Notes under the pieces: generated by a model
The model's database searches: none
What the model was told of the DNA's origin: nothing
What the model saw: only the letters and a program-made list of their open reading frames with translations
Shown: positions 32,716-41,050 of the stretch, one piece after another
How positions within the stretch are numbered: position 1 is the first letter of the stretch
Layout: each line of letters begins with the position of its first letter
Made by a program: the position numbers and the translations under genes
Source: Treponema sp. UBA4377
GTDB taxonomy: Bacteria > Spirochaetota > Spirochaetia > Treponematales > Treponemataceae
Assembly: GCA_002391235.1 (NCBI GenBank)
Contig: DGRX01000004.1
Span: 1-56,753, forward strand
Length of the DNA stretch: 56,753 bases
Direction: 5' to 3'

Positions 32716-33462
32716 TTATTCTCGCGCGTTTATGACCAAGTCGTGGTTGGCCGCCGCTGTCGTATAGGTGTAAGTTTTTCCGCTTGCGGGAACAATCGCA
32801 AAATACTTAAAGATGGAAACTTTTTCATAAGGCGTGTTTATGACTTTGTCGTCTTTAAGCGACTCGAACGTTACGCTGCCGATTTTTGACCATTCTCCGT
32901 CCTTGTCCTCAAAGCCGTAAACAGTGAACGATTCGCTGAAAGTTTTTGTGTTGTTCACTATGGCGACATTGTCGTTGAATTTTCCGGCAAGGTTTGACGG
33001 ATCAATGATAGCGGCCTTTGCCTTTGTCGCCGCGTCAACCGAAGATTTTGCCGGGAACACATAAATGTAAAGGTCGTTGTGAAAGGCGTTAATTGTGTAT
33101 TTGTAAGCGCCGGCATTTTTGGGCGTGACCGCAATCCAGCGATGAACGCCGATGCTGCCGCGGCTTTTTACAAAAGAGGTGTCGGCAAAACCTTTGACGC
33201 TTGCTCCGCCAAAATCAGTCCATTCATTTTTCTTGGCGTTAAAGTAATGGACTTCAAAGGAGTTCTCTTCGTCCAAGCCGCAGATAAAGCGGACGTTGTC
33301 GCTGAACTTTCCTTTTAAGGCAGCGGCGTCAATGACAGCGCTTTTTTCCGCTCCTTCAAATGACATGGCGGGCGCAGTTTCCGGCTCTGTGATTTTAGCG
33401 CAGAATCCTGACGAAACAATCCCCAGGACAAGGACCGCGCTTGCAATTGTTAGTTTTTTCAT
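32716..33462 (-). CDS. Secreted protein with two tandem homologous repeats
   Basis: A 248-residue protein with a signal peptide (about 1-22). The mature part consists of two repeats of about 105 residues. Each starts with an Ala/Ile-Asp block (AVIDAAALKGKFSDNV and AIIDPSNLAGKFNDNV), continues with an FEVHYF or FTVYGF strand and W-x-x-(F/I)G, and ends YKYTINAFHNDLYIYV or YTYTTAAANHDLVINA. This points to an internal duplication of a beta-sandwich. The function was not recognised. The ribosome site AGGAGG is strong. Confidence 0.7.
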   Translation of the reverse strand: MKKLTIASAVLVLGIVSSGFCAKITEPETAPAMSFEGAEKSAVIDAAALKGKFSDNVRFICGLDEENSFEVHYFNAKKNEWTDFGGASVKGFADTSFVKSRGSIGVHRWIAVTPKNAGAYKYTINAFHNDLYIYVFPAKSSVDAATKAKAAIIDPSNLAGKFNDNVAIVNNTKTFSESFTVYGFEDKDGEWSKIGSVTFESLKDDKVINTPYEKVSIFKYFAIVPASGKTYTYTTAAANHDLVINARE

Positions 33463-33487
33463 AACTTCCTCCTAAAAAACTATGCGA

Positions 33488-33538
33488 ATTATATAGGGGG
33501 AAAGAAACTTGCGTCAAGCGCGCAAAATATGATAGAAT
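33488..33538. promoter_or_regulatory. Divergent promoters with overlapping -35 elements
   Basis: Minus strand: TTGACG (33512-33517), 18 bp, TATAAT (33488-33493) for the secreted protein. Plus strand: TTGCGT (33509-33514), 18 bp, TAGAAT with an extended TG (33533-33538) for the esterase-like gene. The two -35 boxes share three bases, so the promoters should exclude each other. Confidence 0.6.
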
Positions 33539-33547
33539 GGGATAATT

Positions 33548-34552
33548 ATGAATAAGGCTGATGACAGAAAGTCTGCGATCAAAAAATTAAAAACACTCGT
33601 TTATTCCTCAAAGCAGCAGGTTGAGGATTTTAGGAAGAACGTTGACAAAAAGTTTATTAAGGCTATTTTGCCAAATCATGTAGAATGTTCGGAACAGGAA
33701 TACGCCAACATCCAGTGCGACGTTTTGGCTCCAGAAATCTATTCTTTGCACAGAATTATGATTTACATTCACGGCGGTTCCTTTGTTGGCGGATCCAGGC
33801 AAGCGTGGAGGGGCTTTTGCGCCTCTTTGGCGGCGGCGACTAGCTGCAGGATTGTCGTGCCAGATTTTAGGCTGGCGCCGGCCTACGCTTTTCCTGCGGC
33901 TGTGGAAGATTTGCAGGCGGTCTTTAGGAACGTCTTTACGGAAGAACAAGTCGCTTGCTCGTTGGATTCTGTGGACGGAAAGACGCAGGAATCGCCGGAA
34001 GTCATTATCGCCGCCGACGGATCCGGAGCCAGCCAAGCCATGTCCTTGATTTTGTCATTAAGGGAGCGATACCGTTCCTGCATAAAGCAAGTGATTTTGT
34101 TTTCGCCTTGGCTTAGCCTTTCGCCAAATTCTTCTATAATTAAAAACAAAAAAAGCCGCGATGAGATTATCAGCGGCGAGGCTTTGCGAAAAAGCGGCGA
34201 CATTTACACTTATTCAGGAAACTTGGAAAATCCGATGGTTTCTCCGATTTTTATTTCGGAAGAGACTCTGCAAAAGCTTCCGCCGATATTCATTCAAATG
34301 GGAGAAAAGGAAGTCTTGTTGGAGGACGCCAAAACCTTCCAAAAATTGATGACAAGGGCTGGAAGCGTTTGCCAGCTTGACGTTTGGCCCGACATGATGT
34401 TCATGTTCCAAATGGCCGACGAATTTTTGGCGGAATCCCACTTGGCCATCGAAAAAGTCGGCAAGTTGATTACGTTTAAGCGCGAGGCCGCCGACGAGCA
34501 AACTTTGACCCGTTCCCCCGTATTGGAAAACAGCATAACGGTAGAGGCGTAA
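33548..34552 (+). CDS. Alpha/beta-hydrolase fold protein (HSL esterase-like), catalytic residues replaced
   Basis: This 334-residue protein follows the hormone-sensitive-lipase esterase pattern, with the oxyanion motif IYIHGGSFVGGS (HGG at 75-77) and VVPDFRLAPAYAFPAAVEDL. The nucleophile elbow, normally GDSAGG, reads A-D157-G158-S159-G160. The acid position, normally G-x-x-D, reads G-E-K-E255. The histidine position, normally P-G-x-x-H-x-F, reads P-D-M-M-F285-M-F. All three triad positions therefore seem lost. It may bind rather than hydrolyse a ligand. It is followed by the U32 gene after 1 bp. Confidence 0.75.
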   Translation: MNKADDRKSAIKKLKTLVYSSKQQVEDFRKNVDKKFIKAILPNHVECSEQEYANIQCDVLAPEIYSLHRIMIYIHGGSFVGGSRQAWRGFCASLAAATSCRIVVPDFRLAPAYAFPAAVEDLQAVFRNVFTEEQVACSLDSVDGKTQESPEVIIAADGSGASQAMSLILSLRERYRSCIKQVILFSPWLSLSPNSSIIKNKKSRDEIISGEALRKSGDIYTYSGNLENPMVSPIFISEETLQKLPPIFIQMGEKEVLLEDAKTFQKLMTRAGSVCQLDVWPDMMFMFQMADEFLAESHLAIEKVGKLITFKREAADEQTLTRSPVLENSITVEA

Positions 34553-34553
34553 A

Positions 34554-36044
34554 ATGGAGCTGCTTAGCCCGGCGGGCAATTCGCAAAAATTATACTACGC
34601 CTACGCGTATGGAGCCGACGCGGCTTACATTGGCCTAAAAAAATTTTCGCTGCGCGCCAAGGCCGACAACTTTTATGAAGACGACATCGCGCGCGTCCGG
34701 GCGCTAAAAGAACAGTTCCCGCAAAAAAAACTGCATTGCGCCTTGAACATAATATTCCACAACAAGGACATCGACGCCCTTTTGGACAGCGTGGATTACT
34801 TCAAACAATATCCGATAGACGCCTTTATCGTTCAGGATTTGGGAATCGTTCCGATACTGCAAAAGCATTTTCCCAACGCGGCGCTGCACCTTAGCACCCA
34901 GGCGTCTTGCGTAAACCGCGAGGCCGTAAAAATCTACAAGTCGATGGGCTTTAGCCGCGTTGTTCTTGGCCGCGAGGCTGGCTTGGCCGAAATCCGACAA
35001 ATCAAGGACGCCGTTCCCGACATGGAGCTGGAGGTCTTTGTCCACGGAGCGATGTGCATTGCCTACGCCGGCCGCTGCCTTATGAGCGCCTATTTGACCA
35101 ACCGTAGCGCGCAGGGCGGCCTCTGTTCCCACGCATGCCGGTGGAACTTTAACGTTAACACAAACGCCGCCTTGTCGGAAGCCGACGCCAAGCGAATCGC
35201 CCAAAGCGGCGGCCTTGTTTTGGAAGAAGCCAGCCGGCCCGGAGAATACCTTCCGGTATTTGAGGGCGAAAATTACACAGCGATTCTTTCCAGCAAGGAC
35301 TTGCGGATGATAGAACATCTGGCAGACCTTAAGGCCGCCGGCGTCGATTCCCTAAAAATCGAAGGCCGCATGAAAAGCCTCTATTATGTCGCTCTCGTAA
35401 CGCGAGCCTACCGAAAGGCCTTGGACGCGCTTGAAGGAAAAATCAGCCAAGAGCAAGCCGCGCCATTTGTGGCGGAATTGGAGAACGTTGCCCACCGCGA
35501 ATCCACCACCGGCTTTTACTACAACTCGGCCGACGCAAACGAGACAACCAGCGGAGCCAGCGACAGCCCCTACGACTTGGCGGCTACAATCGGCGAGCGT
35601 TTGTCCCAAGATGAAATCAGCGCGCTTTTGAAAAAAGGCAATGACACAATTAAATTGCGTCAAATAGAATTAGACTCAATGCATCCAGCGGCCCGACAGG
35701 CGCGCTTGGACGACTATAAAAAGCATCCCGAAAAAGCGCCGCCCGCTGTCGCCGCCCGCGACGGATGGAAGGCCTACCAGTACCAGCCGATGAACATGGT
35801 CAAAGCCGGCCAAGAAATTGAGTTTGTAAGCCCAGACGTTACGGCCCTTGTAAGCGAAAAAGACTCATGGTTTTTTATCGACCCGGAAACCGGCCTTGAG
35901 CTTTTTTGGGCATGCGACGGCCACGACTGCGTTCTTTATACAAAATACGATTTGCAGGCTGGAACGATAGTCCGAACAAAGGACCCGGAATACATTCCCG
36001 GCGTGATTCGCGACACTGGCCGTCAAAAAAGGCCGGCGGAATAG
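34554..36044 (+). CDS. Peptidase U32 family protein
   Basis: This 496-residue protein begins ELLSPAGNSQKLYYAYAYGADAAYIGLKKFSLRA, the U32 N-terminal signature. It contains EVFVHGAMCIAYAGRCLMSAYLTNRSAQGGLCSHACRW near 160-195, with the cysteines that hold an iron-sulfur cluster in RlhA, UbiU/V and TrhP-type members. SLKIEGRMKSLYYV follows near 270. U32 proteins include collagenase-annotated peptidases but mostly act in prephenate-dependent tRNA or rRNA hydroxylation; the exact member was not decided. It starts one base after the upstream stop. Confidence 0.85.
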   Translation: MELLSPAGNSQKLYYAYAYGADAAYIGLKKFSLRAKADNFYEDDIARVRALKEQFPQKKLHCALNIIFHNKDIDALLDSVDYFKQYPIDAFIVQDLGIVPILQKHFPNAALHLSTQASCVNREAVKIYKSMGFSRVVLGREAGLAEIRQIKDAVPDMELEVFVHGAMCIAYAGRCLMSAYLTNRSAQGGLCSHACRWNFNVNTNAALSEADAKRIAQSGGLVLEEASRPGEYLPVFEGENYTAILSSKDLRMIEHLADLKAAGVDSLKIEGRMKSLYYVALVTRAYRKALDALEGKISQEQAAPFVAELENVAHRESTTGFYYNSADANETTSGASDSPYDLAATIGERLSQDEISALLKKGNDTIKLRQIELDSMHPAARQARLDDYKKHPEKAPPAVAARDGWKAYQYQPMNMVKAGQEIEFVSPDVTALVSEKDSWFFIDPETGLELFWACDGHDCVLYTKYDLQAGTIVRTKDPEYIPGVIRDTGRQKRPAE

Positions 36045-36048
36045 TCCT

Positions 36049-36924
36049 ATGAAAGAAAATGATATTAACAATGAAAAAGTAAAGTCACAAAAAATCCCGG
36101 CGGGAAAAATCGCTCCAAAATTGATCGCGCTGGATTTGGACGACAGCCTTTTAAATAACAAGCTTTTGATTTCTGACAGAACGGTCGACGTAATAAAAAA
36201 AGCCGCCGCCCAAAAAATTTACATAGCGATTTGCTCGGGCAGGTCGCCCAGCGCGATTTTGCCCTTTGTCCGCCGCCTGGATTTGGCGGGAACCGAGCAA
36301 GGCCGTTACGCGGTGGCGTCAAACGGTTCGGTTGTGGTAGACTTGCACGAGCGCCAAGAAATATATTCTGCTGCGGTTAGCGGAGACGTTTTGGTAGAAG
36401 CGATGAAGGCGGCGGACAGGGTTGGCCTTCCGTGCCAGGTTTACAGCAGCTCCATGGTTTACGCCAACGTTGACAACGAGTACACAAGGATGGATTCCAA
36501 GCTTACCGGCGTTCCTTCGGAAATCGTTCCAGACTTTGAAAAATTTTTGGCCAAGGGCTTTGCCAAGATGATGATTCCCGGCGACCCTAAAATTTTGGTC
36601 GGCTTGCAAAAAGAGCTGGCCGAACGCTTTGAGGGCCGCGCCGTTGCCTTGATCAGCAAGCCTTACTTTTTGGAAATTCTTCCATTGAATTGCGGAAAGG
36701 GCGAGGCCCTGGAATTTTTGTGCGGCCGCCTTGGAATCGGCATGAAGGAAGTCATGGCTTTTGGCGACAGCATGAACGACGAGACTATGATCGTTAAGTG
36801 CGGCATGTCCGTGGCCATGTCGAACGGTTTGGAAGAAATAAAAAACGAGGCCGCTTATGTGACCAGGCTCACAAACGACCAAGACGGAATCGCGGACTTT
36901 GTTGAACAATTCGTTCTAATTTGA
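36049..36924 (+). CDS. Cof-type HAD-IIB phosphatase
   Basis: This 291-residue protein has the HAD motifs LIALDLDDSLLN (nucleophile and acid aspartates), ICSGRS (motif II), and GDSMNDETMI (motif IV) with the C2-type cap between them. Cof-type enzymes dephosphorylate sugar phosphates or phosphorylated cofactors such as FMN or PLP; the substrate is not evident. It follows the U32 gene by 4 bp. Confidence 0.88.
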   Translation: MKENDINNEKVKSQKIPAGKIAPKLIALDLDDSLLNNKLLISDRTVDVIKKAAAQKIYIAICSGRSPSAILPFVRRLDLAGTEQGRYAVASNGSVVVDLHERQEIYSAAVSGDVLVEAMKAADRVGLPCQVYSSSMVYANVDNEYTRMDSKLTGVPSEIVPDFEKFLAKGFAKMMIPGDPKILVGLQKELAERFEGRAVALISKPYFLEILPLNCGKGEALEFLCGRLGIGMKEVMAFGDSMNDETMIVKCGMSVAMSNGLEEIKNEAAYVTRLTNDQDGIADFVEQFVLI

Positions 36925-36999
36925 TATTTTTACTATAAACAAAAAATGGCTGGCCGGCTAAAAACGCGCGGGCGGCTCATTCTAAATAAAGGAACTTTT

Positions 37000-37944
37000 A
37001 TGGCTTACAAAATTTTCATTGATGGAAAGGAAGGTACAACCGGCCTTAAGATATACGAGCGATTTTCGAGCCGCAAGGACATCGAGCTTATCCTTATAGA
37101 CGAAGACAAGCGAAAGGACCCCGCCGCCCGCGCCGAATGCATCAACGCTTCGGACATAACCTTTTTGTGCCTGCCGGACGCGGCCTCTAGAGAAGCGGTT
37201 TCGCTCTGTTCAAACCCCAACACAAGAATCATAGACGCCTCGACCGCGCACAGAACCAATCCGGATTGGGCTTACGGCTTTCCTGAATTGTCGGCGGATC
37301 ATCGCGCCAAAATCGTTTCTTCAAAGCGCGTCGCCGTTCCGGGCTGCTACGCGAGCGGTTTTATCAGCTTGGTTTACCCGCTTGTAAAGCATGGTATCAT
37401 CGCTCCAGACTATCCCTTGGTTTGCCACGCGGTCTCAGGCTACAGCGGCGCCGGAAAAAAAGCCATCGCCCAATACGAAGACCCCAACCGCAACTCCGAG
37501 TTGGACTCGCCGCGACAGTACGCCCTTACCCAAGAGCACAAGCATTTGCCCGAGATGAAAGCGGTTTGCGGCCTTGCCTACGAGCCGATTTTTAATCCTT
37601 ACGTTTGCGATTACTTTAGCGGAATGACGGTGACGGTTCCCCTTTACGGACGCCTGCTAGCCAAAAAAATGGGCGCCGCGGCAGTCCGCGACGAGTTGGC
37701 CGCCCACTATGACGGTTGCCGATTCGTTAAAGTGGCGCCGCTGATGGGCGAGGGCGTTTTGCCCGAAGCCTTTATTCCCGCCAACACTTTGAGCGGAACA
37801 AACAATATGCAGATTTTTGTTTACGGAAACGACGACAGGATTTGCTTGTGTTCCCGCTTTGACAATCTTGGAAAGGGAGCCAGCGGCGCCGCCGTTCAAT
37901 GCCTTAACATTATGATGGGAATTGACGAAGGAACTGGGCTGTAA
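37000..37944 (+). CDS. argC: N-acetyl-gamma-glutamyl-phosphate reductase, short type
   Basis: This 314-residue protein starts at ATG 37000 after AAAGGA; earlier in-frame codons lack a ribosome site. MAYKIFIDGKEGTTGLKIYERF is the nucleotide-binding start of type 2 AGPRs. VAVPGCYASG carries catalytic Cys116, and HAVSGYSGAGKKAI and FNPYVCDYFSGMTVTVPL are typical. It reduces N-acetylglutamyl phosphate in arginine synthesis. No other arg genes are near. Confidence 0.92.
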   Translation: MAYKIFIDGKEGTTGLKIYERFSSRKDIELILIDEDKRKDPAARAECINASDITFLCLPDAASREAVSLCSNPNTRIIDASTAHRTNPDWAYGFPELSADHRAKIVSSKRVAVPGCYASGFISLVYPLVKHGIIAPDYPLVCHAVSGYSGAGKKAIAQYEDPNRNSELDSPRQYALTQEHKHLPEMKAVCGLAYEPIFNPYVCDYFSGMTVTVPLYGRLLAKKMGAAAVRDELAAHYDGCRFVKVAPLMGEGVLPEAFIPANTLSGTNNMQIFVYGNDDRICLCSRFDNLGKGASGAAVQCLNIMMGIDEGTGL

Positions 37945-38087
37945 GAACGGTATGACGCAGAGCGTCATTTTGCTATAGGAAATGATTATACTGCCCGCTT
38001 ACGCGGGCTGGCAATCAAGGCCCGCTTCGCTAAAAGCCTTGACTCGTTCTTTTTGCGGCGCGAATATAATTTTCGCGCCGCAATAAG
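37945..38087. other. Hairpin-rich gap between convergent argC and arsR-like genes
   Basis: Four hairpins follow one another: ATGACGC-AGA-GCGTCAT plus TTT (37952-37970, likely the argC terminator), GCCCGC-TTAC-GCGGGC, a CAAGGC/GCCTTG stem before a T-rich run, and the 10-bp GCGGCGCGAA/TTCGCGCCGC stem at 38055-38081 just after the ArsR stop. Confidence 0.6.
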
Positions 38088-38498
38088 CTACGCGGATTTT
38101 ATCATGTCGCGCGCTTTGGACACAATGCGTTCTAAGGCCGCGTCGTCAAGCGGTTTGTTTTGGTTTGCGTCTATTAATTTTAAATGTTGCAACAAAAGGT
38201 TTACAAGGCTTTCGATTTTTGCAATTTTATCCTTTGCGTCGAGGGAATAATAAACCTGGGTGCCGTCTTTTCTTGAGTTGATGATTCCCGCGGCCTTAAG
38301 TACCTTTAGGTGGTGGCTTACGGCGGGGCGGGAAAGGCGGGTCTTTTCGCTCAACTCTGTCACGTTTTTTCCGTTGCTTCCGGCGTAAAAGAGCTTTAGC
38401 AAAATAAGCAGGCGCTCTGAATCAGCAAGGGCCTGAAAAATAGGGATAAAAGCGTTTACATTCTTAAATAAGTTTAAAAGTTCTTCTTCCTGATTCAT
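38088..38498 (-). CDS. ArsR-family winged-helix regulator
   Basis: This 136-residue protein has the ArsR winged helix at about 20-95 (LADSERLLILLKLFYAGSNGKNVTELSEKTRLSRPAVSHHLKVLKAAGIINSRKDGTQVYYSL). The CxC metal motif of ArsR/SmtB is absent, so it is probably not a classical metal sensor. It lies at the end of the beta-barrel/MMPL gene set and may control it, for example through the palindrome in the beta-barrel promoter; this is inference. Confidence 0.85.
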   Translation of the reverse strand: MNQEEELLNLFKNVNAFIPIFQALADSERLLILLKLFYAGSNGKNVTELSEKTRLSRPAVSHHLKVLKAAGIINSRKDGTQVYYSLDAKDKIAKIESLVNLLLQHLKLIDANQNKPLDDAALERIVSKARDMIKSA

Positions 38499-38520
38499 AA
38501 GTCGCCTGCCCCGCAGGAAA

Positions 38521-38546
38521 GGGGATGCCTGATTTTAGGCGTCCCC
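38521..38546. terminator. Hairpin between the beta-barrel and ArsR genes
   Basis: GGGGATGCCT pairs with AGGCGTCCCC (one G-T pair) around GATTTT. A long T-tract follows on the plus strand, and CTTTCC follows on the minus strand. Confidence 0.6.
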
Positions 38547-38552
38547 ATTTTT

Positions 38553-40037
38553 TTAGAATGTGTAGTTTACAGCCAATTGAACGAAGCTGTTGTCAAGCCA
38601 GCCGTAGAATTCACTGTGCTCTTTTGTTCCAAAGTTGTGGATGACCAAACCGCTTGCAGCGATTTTCCAGCCGTCGCGAACTTTGAAAGAAACTTCAGGC
38701 ATGACAAGCAAGTCTGAGCGTTCGATTCCGTAAATGGCCTTGATTGTGGCGGTGATTTTTTCGTAGTAGAATGTGTCCTGCAACTGGACGACAATCTTGT
38801 GGTTTGTGTAGCAGCCTGTGGGGTCGTAGTCAATGTCAACTGTTTTAGTTGGAACTAGACCGCCAATTTTATTATCAAGAAGCTTGTCTTTTTTTAGAAC
38901 AATGTTTCCCGTTCCTTGGACGTTCAAAGTGACATTGTGGATGGGAAGGCTTACGTCAAAGCCCAAGAGGTAGCCGATGTTGTTGTTGTGGGTCCAAGGG
39001 TCGTTTCCGTCCATGTCCTTTGTAAGGTTGTAGACGGCTTCGGCGCGGATTGTAAAGGGGCCAAGGGCCGTCTGCATGTCAAGGCCAAAGGATTGTACTT
39101 TGTCGTAGTGAAGACTAGGCATCATATTTGCAAGATAGCCTGCAAGAGCGGCTTGCATAGCAGCTCGATATGCCGCAGGGGCAAGTTGAATAGCTTGGTA
39201 GCAAGCAAGGCCTGTCACATCGGCGGAAACTTGCTTGTAGCGGCCGTTGTAGTAAGAAACGCCAAAGTCAAAAAGGCCTACTGTAAAGTTGAGGTAGCCT
39301 CCAAACTGGCCGTAGTCAAGCTTGTGGGTGTCAGGATAAAGGTCTTCAGACACTGACAAAACTTTCTTGGCTGAAGACGGAGTCAAGCTTGTGTATTTCT
39401 GGTCAAGTATGGTCAACACATTGTTTGTCAAAGTGTTGACCTTGCTGGGAACCCATCTTCCTTTTTGGGCGTAGGTTTCAGGCTGCATGATTGGAGCGTA
39501 GATTCCTTCCAAGCGGAAGCCGAGGGGGCTGTTGTACTGGGCGCGGAACATATACTCTGAGTTGCGGCGGTCAAGGTAGTCGGGAATCAAAAAGTCGTAG
39601 TAGTTGTTTGAGTTAAAGTTGTCAAGCACATGAAGCTTGTCGCCTTTTCCCCAAACGACCTTCATCTTTCCGGCGCTCAAAACCCAGTTGCCAACGAACA
39701 AGTCAGCGCTGAATTCGTCAAGAATCATCTCGTTGTCGTAGCGCAATGTCTGCTCGTCAAGGCGAATCTTTGAGCTGAATTTTGTGGCGTTTCCTTCGTA
39801 GTCAAAGCCAAGCTTAAAGCGAGGAATTGCGTTGACTTCTGTTGAAGAAGCGCTGTCGCTGTCAAAGTAGGCTCGGCCAGCCAATGTGGCGTCGCCGCTA
39901 ATCTTGAATCGGTCCCAGAATGTGGGTTCGGAAGTTTCTTCCACGGCGTCGCTTCCCCAATCGTCCTGGGCGTAAACATTCGCCGCCAACAAGGCGCAGG
40001 CCAAGCTTACAGCGAAAATCTTTTTGCATACAGTCAT
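38553..40037 (-). CDS. Outer-membrane beta-barrel protein (DUF1302-like), partner of the MMPL pump
   Basis: A 494-residue protein. Start ATG 40037 lies six bases after AAAGGAG; the ATG at 40043 abuts that site. A signal peptide (about 1-23) is followed by an acidic stretch beginning QDDWGSDAVEE, then alternating amphipathic strands. It ends with an aromatic C-terminus, AVNYTF, the outer-membrane barrel signal. The overall pattern resembles DUF1302 barrels, which are encoded with MMPL exporters and LolA-like proteins, as here. Lipid or hydrophobic-compound traffic across the outer membrane is a reasonable guess. Confidence 0.7.
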   Translation of the reverse strand: MTVCKKIFAVSLACALLAANVYAQDDWGSDAVEETSEPTFWDRFKISGDATLAGRAYFDSDSASSTEVNAIPRFKLGFDYEGNATKFSSKIRLDEQTLRYDNEMILDEFSADLFVGNWVLSAGKMKVVWGKGDKLHVLDNFNSNNYYDFLIPDYLDRRNSEYMFRAQYNSPLGFRLEGIYAPIMQPETYAQKGRWVPSKVNTLTNNVLTILDQKYTSLTPSSAKKVLSVSEDLYPDTHKLDYGQFGGYLNFTVGLFDFGVSYYNGRYKQVSADVTGLACYQAIQLAPAAYRAAMQAALAGYLANMMPSLHYDKVQSFGLDMQTALGPFTIRAEAVYNLTKDMDGNDPWTHNNNIGYLLGFDVSLPIHNVTLNVQGTGNIVLKKDKLLDNKIGGLVPTKTVDIDYDPTGCYTNHKIVVQLQDTFYYEKITATIKAIYGIERSDLLVMPEVSFKVRDGWKIAASGLVIHNFGTKEHSEFYGWLDNSFVQLAVNYTF

Positions 40038-40087
40038 AAACATCTCCTTTAACTGTAGTGTAGATTTTTACTTTTAATAATATATAG

Positions 40088-40116
40088 AATATAGCAAAAT
40101 TTTGCCGTTATTGCAA
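40088..40116 (-). promoter_or_regulatory. Beta-barrel gene promoter with palindrome in its spacer
   Basis: TTGCAA (40111-40116), 17-bp spacer and TATATT (40088-40093). The 12-bp perfect palindrome GCAAAATTTTGC (40094-40105) fills most of the spacer and is a candidate operator. Confidence 0.65.
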
Positions 40117-40144
40117 ATGGCGCGGCAAAAAAGCCGCGCCATTG
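40115..40144. terminator. GC-rich hairpin after the first LolA-like gene
   Basis: TGGCGCGGC-AAAAAA-GCCGCGCCA with extended GCAA/TTGC ends. It separates the 40176 gene from the beta-barrel promoter, and its left base overlaps the -35. Confidence 0.6.
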
Positions 40145-40175
40145 CGTTAGGCCGCTAAACGCGCCTTGACAGTTC

Positions 40176-40970
40176 CTATTTGGAAACTTTTCCGTTCTGC
40201 AAGAAGCCTTTGCTAAAGTAAGCGGGGTTGATCGGCTCGTCAAACTTGAGGCGGTCTTCTGTCATCAAAAGCTGTGTCTTGTGGCCAGTCTCAAGGTTTG
40301 TCATTTCGTTGATGAGCGGAGTGGGGTAGCCCTTGATTACCTTAAGAGACTTCACTTCCAAGGTTTTGCAAATCTTTCCGGTCTTTTTGCTGTACATTTC
40401 AACGTAAACCGGAACCCAAGTGTCTTTGTCAACCCAAGAGATGCGGTAGGCGTACTGGGCTTCCTTGAGGTCTTTGGGAGTTGACTTTACTTTGGCGCAG
40501 TTGGCGAATCCGTTTTTGGCTTCCTTTTCGGCAAGCAATTCGTGGGTGTCGGCGTCTACGGCGCGAGTTGACATGTCGTCGTATGTGGCGTCGCTTCCCA
40601 TGAATGAGCTTGAGCCTTGGCTGGCGGCCACTGGGCGGACGGTTCCAACATCGGGCAAGAAGATGAACTTTGTGTCCGGGCCGGAAGCGTTTTCCTTTTG
40701 GCTAAAGCGCGTTCCCTTTACGCTGGCGGGAGTGTTGAACTGCATTACAACCGTTGAAAGTCCGCCCTCATTCTTTCCCCATTCATCAATAATGCGCTCT
40801 TCTTTGGCTCCGCTCTTTTCGATCAAAACCATTTTTACTTGGGCGCGGGTGAAGGCCGGCTTTTTTACGTCGTCGGCGTTCTGCATTACTGTTCTTCCGT
40901 CAAGGGCGAAAGCCATTGTTCCAACTGTGAGAGCGGCAGCGGCCGCAACGATAAACTTTGTCATTTTCAT
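40176..40970 (-). CDS. LolA-like outer-membrane lipoprotein-sorting family protein (A)
   Basis: A 264-residue protein with a signal peptide (about 1-22) and the periplasmic LolA-like fold. Features are TRAQVKMVLIEKSGAKEERIIDEWGKNEGGLSTVVMQFNTPASVKGTRF, KFIFLPDVGTVRPVAASQGSSSFMGSDATYDDMSTR, and a basic Cys-free end. LolA-like folds carry lipids or lipoproteins. It follows the MMPL gene by 80 bp with AAGGAGG before its ATG. A related gene (44006) lies on the other side of the MMPL gene. Confidence 0.85.
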   Translation of the reverse strand: MKMTKFIVAAAAALTVGTMAFALDGRTVMQNADDVKKPAFTRAQVKMVLIEKSGAKEERIIDEWGKNEGGLSTVVMQFNTPASVKGTRFSQKENASGPDTKFIFLPDVGTVRPVAASQGSSSFMGSDATYDDMSTRAVDADTHELLAEKEAKNGFANCAKVKSTPKDLKEAQYAYRISWVDKDTWVPVYVEMYSKKTGKICKTLEVKSLKVIKGYPTPLINEMTNLETGHKTQLLMTEDRLKFDEPINPAYFSKGFLQNGKVSK

Positions 40971-41050
40971 AAATCTACCCTCCTTAAGGTAAATAGTTTA
41001 TTTAAGTTTTTCCGCCAGCTTTTTAAAAGCGGCGGAATGACATTACAATA

